Assembly: GCA_035490315.1 (NCBI GenBank)
Contig: DATHET010000286.1
Span: forward strand, 1 to 16,716
DNA: 16,716 nucleotides
Reading direction: 5' to 3'
From: JADJQU01 sp035490315
GTDB taxonomy: Bacteria; Planctomycetota; UBA1135; GCA-002686595
Within the stretch, counting starts at the first letter, position 1. The number at the start of each line of letters is the position of its first letter. The notes beneath the pieces are model-generated. The model was not told where the DNA came from. It did not search any database and saw only the letters and a list, made by a program, of their open reading frames with translations. The translations under genes and the position numbers were made by a program. Of this stretch, positions 13,981 through 16,716 are shown piece after piece.

Positions 13981-15114
13981 TCAGCGCGCGCTCTTCGCGT
14001 GCTCCTGGATCAAGAGGCCGGCCACGGCGTCGCAGGCCTTCTGCGCCGCATCGCCGCCCTGGTTGCAGCAGATGAGCACCGCGAAGTCCTTCTTCGGCGC
14101 AAGCCAGGCGACGCAGAACCACATCGTGTTGGAGCCCGAGTGCGTCAATATGCGGCCGTCGGCCCAGGGTCGCTCCGCGGCGAGCCAGCCCATCGCGTAC
14201 TTTTCGCCCGGTCCAGCCGCCGGGGCGTGCAGCTTCGCGAAGGACTCCGCGGACAAGAGCCGCAGCCGTCCGTTCTCGGCGTCGACGTGCAGCGCGATGA
14301 ATTTGCCCCAGTCGCTGATCGTGCAATGCACGCGGCCCGCGGGGGCGATCGCGCTGGGATTGTCGGCGCTCGGGCCCCAGGCCACCGCGCTGCCGTCGGG
14401 ATGATGGCCGCGCGGTTGATCCAGCTTCTTTCCATCGCCGGGGGGCCCGAAACCCGCGCTTTTCATGCCCAGCGGCGCGAACAATTCGCGCTGGATCAAT
14501 TCCTCGTAATCGCATTTCGCCGCGCGCTCGGCCATCGCGCCGGCGATCGAGAAGCCGGCGTTGGAATAGAGGTACTTCGCACCGGGCGCGGCCTCCGGTT
14601 CTGCGACGAGCACGCCCTTGACCAGCGCCATGCGCTGCAGCCGGGGAGAATCTTTCGACGCCCACAGGCTGGCCCACAGTCCGTTCGCGTCGAGATTGCC
14701 CGGCACGCCGCCGCGATTGGTCAAGAGGTGCTCGAGCTGGACCTGCTTCCACGCCGCGACCTGATCCTTGACGTCGGATCGGAACGCGTCGCCGACGCTC
14801 GAATCCCAGGCGAGCTGTTTCTTCTCGACCAGGATCGCGCACAGGGTCGCGGTCATCGCCTTGGTGCACGAGCCCAGGTGGAAACGATCCTCGAGCGTGA
14901 CCGCGGCCTGGCTCCCGCGCTCGCGGACACCGCACACGCCGACGAACTCCAGGTTTCCGTGCGAAACGATGGCTGCGGCAAGCGCGGGCACGTCGAACTG
15001 CGCGCGAATCGGCTCGAGCAATTCGCCGATGTTCACCGGCCCGGCCGGTTTCGCCTGCGCGGGAGGCGCCGGACTTTGGATCAGCAGGGCAGCGAGGAGC
15101 GCGAGCGCGATCAC
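13981..15114 (-). CDS. Secreted serine hydrolase of the beta-lactamase (class C / esterase / D-Ala peptidase) family
   Basis: A 377-residue protein starting at GTG 15114. Residues 1-21 (IALALLAALLIQSPAPPAQA) form a short signal peptide, so it acts in the periplasm or is secreted. The serine beta-lactamase-like catalytic set is complete: Ser82-x-x-Lys85 in 'LGSCTKAMTA', Tyr183-Ser-Asn185 in 'KYLYSNAGF', and His325-Ser-Gly in 'LTHSGSN', which replaces the KTG box. This HxG version is common in the EstB/penicillin-binding-protein-like branch, whose members are esterases, peptidases or of unknown substrate. Calling it a resistance enzyme is not justified. The start overlaps the stop of the Mrp ATPase gene as GTGA, so the two are translationally coupled. 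The C-terminus faces the anti-sigma-like gene with an 8-base gap. Confidence 0.88.
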   Translation of the reverse strand: MIALALLAALLIQSPAPPAQAKPAGPVNIGELLEPIRAQFDVPALAAAIVSHGNLEFVGVCGVRERGSQAAVTLEDRFHLGSCTKAMTATLCAILVEKKQLAWDSSVGDAFRSDVKDQVAAWKQVQLEHLLTNRGGVPGNLDANGLWASLWASKDSPRLQRMALVKGVLVAEPEAAPGAKYLYSNAGFSIAGAMAERAAKCDYEELIQRELFAPLGMKSAGFGPPGDGKKLDQPRGHHPDGSAVAWGPSADNPSAIAPAGRVHCTISDWGKFIALHVDAENGRLRLLSAESFAKLHAPAAGPGEKYAMGWLAAERPWADGRILTHSGSNTMWFCVAWLAPKKDFAVLICCNQGGDAAQKACDAVAGLLIQEHAKSAR

Positions 15115-16274
15115 TGCAGGATCGGCAAGCTCTTGTGCGCCTGGATCGCCACGCGCTGCGCCATGCGGCCAGCGATCTCGCGGAAGGCGAGCGAGATCGG
15201 CGAGTTGGGATGCGAGACCGTTACCGGCAATCCGCCGTCGCCGCCGACGCGCACGATCGGGTTGAGCGGAACGCGGCCGAGCATCGGGAACCCGTGCTTC
15301 GTCGCCAGGCGATCCGCGCCGCCGCTGCCGAAGACCTCCATCACGGTCTCGAAGGTCCCGCCCGGCCCGAGCGTCGCGAATTGATCCACGCCGCCGGCGT
15401 CGAAGCGGATCGTCTGCCCCGCGACTCCGCCTTCGACACTTCCCTTCACGACGAATCCCGACATGTTCTCGACCAGGCCGAGGATTGGAACCTTGACCTG
15501 GTTGAACATGCCGATCGCCTTGCCGACATCGAAGGTCGAGACGGCCTGCGGCGTGGTCACGAGCACGGCGCCGATCAGGTTCACGAGCTGGGCCAGCGAG
15601 AGCTGCGCATCGCCCGTGCCCGGCGGCATGTCGACCAGCAAGTAATCGAGATCGCCCCAGATGACGTCGCCGAGGAACTGCTCGATCAATTTGTGCATCA
15701 TCGGCCCGCGCCAGACCACCGGCTTGTCCTCGTCGAGCAGATAGCCGATCGACATGGTCTTCACGCCGTGGCGCTCCTTGGGCACGAGCTTGCGATCCTG
15801 CTGCAGCGGCGGCCCGGCGAGACCCATCATCATCGGGATGTCGGGTCCGTAGACGTCGCAGTCGAGCAGGCCGACGCTCGCGCCGGTTTGCGCCAGGGCC
15901 ACCGCCAGGTTGACCGCGACCGTGCTCTTGCCGACGCCGCCCTTGCCGCTGGAGACCGCGATGATGTGCCGCGCGCCCTTGGCCAGCTCGCGCGCCGGAC
16001 CCGCGGGCTTGTTGCTGACCGCGGTCATCTCGACCGCGACCGAGCGCACGCCGGGCAGGGCGCGCAAGAGCGACTCCGCCTGGCCCTTCATCTGTTCCTT
16101 CACCGGGCAGGCGGGCGTCGTCAAGTTGATCGTGACCGCGACCGCGCCGTTGGAGACCTCGTTGCGCGTGATGAATCCCAGGCTGACGATGTCCTGGTGC
16201 AGATCGGGATCCTCGATGCGGCGGAGCACGTCGAGGACCTGGGCTTGGGTAACGATGGGGAGTGTGGCGCTCAC
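15111..16274 (-). CDS. mrp: Mrp/ApbC-family P-loop ATPase lacking the usual CPxC motif
   Basis: A 387-residue protein. Residues 10-85 are an MIP18/DUF59 domain ('EDPDLHQDIVSLGFI', 'TTPACPVKEQ' with Cys56). Residues ~103-370 are the ParA-like Mrp ATPase: deviant Walker A 'SSGKGGVGKST' at 108-118, 'LDCDVYGPDIP' at 137-147, and Walker B-like 'LLVDMPPGTGD' at 212-222. Mrp proteins normally carry and hand over [4Fe-4S] clusters, bound between two subunits by a CPxC motif just after 'ENMS'. Here 'ENMSGFVV' is followed by a glycine-rich stretch of about 38 residues without any cysteine, before the family sequence resumes at 'FGSGGADRLA' (315-324). Start GTG 16274 is chosen by family fit. GTG 16319 is an in-frame alternative. 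It overlaps the hydrolase gene downstream and is divergent from queC. Confidence 0.9.
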   Translation of the reverse strand: MSATLPIVTQAQVLDVLRRIEDPDLHQDIVSLGFITRNEVSNGAVAVTINLTTPACPVKEQMKGQAESLLRALPGVRSVAVEMTAVSNKPAGPARELAKGARHIIAVSSGKGGVGKSTVAVNLAVALAQTGASVGLLDCDVYGPDIPMMMGLAGPPLQQDRKLVPKERHGVKTMSIGYLLDEDKPVVWRGPMMHKLIEQFLGDVIWGDLDYLLVDMPPGTGDAQLSLAQLVNLIGAVLVTTPQAVSTFDVGKAIGMFNQVKVPILGLVENMSGFVVKGSVEGGVAGQTIRFDAGGVDQFATLGPGGTFETVMEVFGSGGADRLATKHGFPMLGRVPLNPIVRVGGDGGLPVTVSHPNSPISLAFREIAGRMAQRVAIQAHKSLPILQ

Positions 16275-16285
16275 GAGGGATGGGG

Positions 16286-16299
16286 CTCGAATCTTCGAG
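16286..16299. repeat. Short perfect inverted repeat upstream of mrp
   Basis: CTCGAA (16286-16291), TC, TTCGAG (16294-16299) lies 12 bases upstream of the chosen GTG start of mrp, where a ribosome binding site would be expected and none is visible. It could be a small hairpin or an operator in the mrp-queC divergent region (16275-16399). If the longer mrp start at 16319 is real, the repeat is simply coding. I see no gene and no clear promoter in the rest of that interval. Confidence 0.25.
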
Positions 16300-16399
16300 G
16301 TAGGGCTTGGACCGCACACTCTAGCTCAGGCGTGGTCCGCGATGGAGCGCCCCGGTGAATTGCGCGGCATTCCTGGCACAATCTCGCTCCCCGAGCGCC

Positions 16400-16716
16400 A
16401 TGGACGAACACGCACGACCGATCGCCGTCTGCCTCCTGTCCGGCGGCATGGATTCCGCGGTGACCTTGGCCCAGGCTCGCCGCGACGGTTTCGACATCTG
16501 CGCCCTGTCTTTCCGATACGGCCAGCGCCACGAGATCGAGCTCGAGGCCGCGAGCCGCGTGGCCCGCGCCCTCGGCGCGCGCGAGCATCGTGTCGTGACG
16601 ATCGACCTGCGCGCGCTCGGCGGCAGCGCGCTGACCGACGAGATCGCGGTTCCCAAGGATCGCCCGATCTCGAGCACGCCCACGGAAGTCCCCTCGACTT
16701 ACGTCCCGGCGCGCAA
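16400..16716 (+). CDS. queC: 7-cyano-7-deazaguanine synthase, N-terminal part (cut by right edge)
   Basis: The visible 105 codons start at ATG 16400. QueC converts 7-carboxy-7-deazaguanine to preQ0 with ATP and ammonia, a step of queuosine and other 7-deazapurine biosynthesis in the cytoplasm. The ATP-binding PP-loop 'LLSGGMDSAVTLAQA' (residues 12-26) is followed by 'ALSFRYGQRHEIELEAA', and the visible end 'STYVPAR' is the family motif STYVPARN. The zinc-binding cysteines expected near the C-terminus lie outside the window. Only a weak ribosome binding site (GAGCG) precedes the start. The gene is divergent from mrp with 125 bases between. Other que genes, if clustered, would be beyond the right edge. 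Confidence 0.95.
   Translation, partial: MDEHARPIAVCLLSGGMDSAVTLAQARRDGFDICALSFRYGQRHEIELEAASRVARALGAREHRVVTIDLRALGGSALTDEIAVPKDRPISSTPTEVPSTYVPAR

Noticed and set aside
12908..14935. A 675-codon open frame on the minus strand opposite the sigma/anti-sigma genes
   Set aside because: The translation has no recognisable motif and conflicts with the hydrolase frame, whose catalytic residues are all in place on the same strand.
13981..15114. An antibiotic-resistance beta-lactamase
   Set aside because: The SxxK and YxN motifs are shared by esterases and peptidases of the same fold, and the KTG box is replaced by HSG, so resistance cannot be claimed.
1..16716. Defence island, prophage, CRISPR or mobile element
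   Set aside because: I saw no regularly spaced repeats, transposase or integrase motifs, tRNA-flanked insertion or abrupt change in base composition.

Overview
The window is a GC-rich (about two-thirds GC by eye), gene-dense stretch of a bacterial chromosome holding 16 protein genes, two of them cut by the window edges. I see no tRNA, rRNA, CRISPR array, insertion sequence or phage gene. Neighbouring genes often overlap by 1-4 bases at stop/start junctions. A secreted RCC1-type repeat protein, a sigma factor paired with a large-domain anti-sigma-like membrane protein, and a lipoprotein transglutaminase would fit a large-genome environmental bacterium such as a planctomycete, acidobacterium or myxobacterium. 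This taxonomic guess is weak inference.

Layout, left to right. (1) 1-518, minus strand: N-terminal part of a secreted RCC1-repeat protein. (2) 750-4709, minus strand: a four-gene operon encoding a three-subunit xanthine dehydrogenase-family molybdenum hydroxylase (molybdopterin, 2Fe-2S and FAD subunits, in transcription order) followed by a YdcZ/DUF606-type membrane transporter. (3) 4909-6387, plus strand: a lipoprotein with a transglutaminase-like domain, divergent from the hydroxylase operon and ending 4 bases from the convergent metF. (4) 6392-8849, minus strand: a compact cluster, in transcription order a four-helix membrane protein, a creatininase-family amidohydrolase, a hot-dog acyl-CoA thioesterase and metF. 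(5) 8916-10013, minus strand: a full-length Ada DNA-alkylation response protein. (6) 10123-12393, plus strand: a two-domain fusion of an aromatic-ring FAD monooxygenase with an old-yellow-enzyme reductase, the architecture of salicylyl-CoA / 2-aminobenzoyl-CoA monooxygenase-reductases. (7) 12408-13972, plus strand: a sigma-70-family (ECF-like) factor overlapping a membrane-anchored anti-sigma-like protein. (8) 13981-16274, minus strand: an Mrp/ApbC-type P-loop ATPase overlapping a secreted serine beta-lactamase-family hydrolase. (9) 16400 to the right edge, plus strand: the start of queC (7-deazaguanine biosynthesis).

Functionally, the window mixes housekeeping genes (metF, mrp, queC, ada) with accessory oxidative catabolism: a Mo-hydroxylase whose active-site residues match the purine-hydroxylating type, and a CoA-thioester aromatic monooxygenase/reductase. 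No CoA ligase or ring-cleavage gene is visible, so a complete aromatic pathway cannot be claimed.

I found no clearly new multi-gene system. The most unusual observations are the Mrp ATPase, in which the usual CPxC cluster-binding motif is replaced by a glycine-rich insertion, and the 2Fe-2S subunit gene, whose best start is a CTG codon with a perfect ribosome binding site and a CTGA overlap with the preceding gene.
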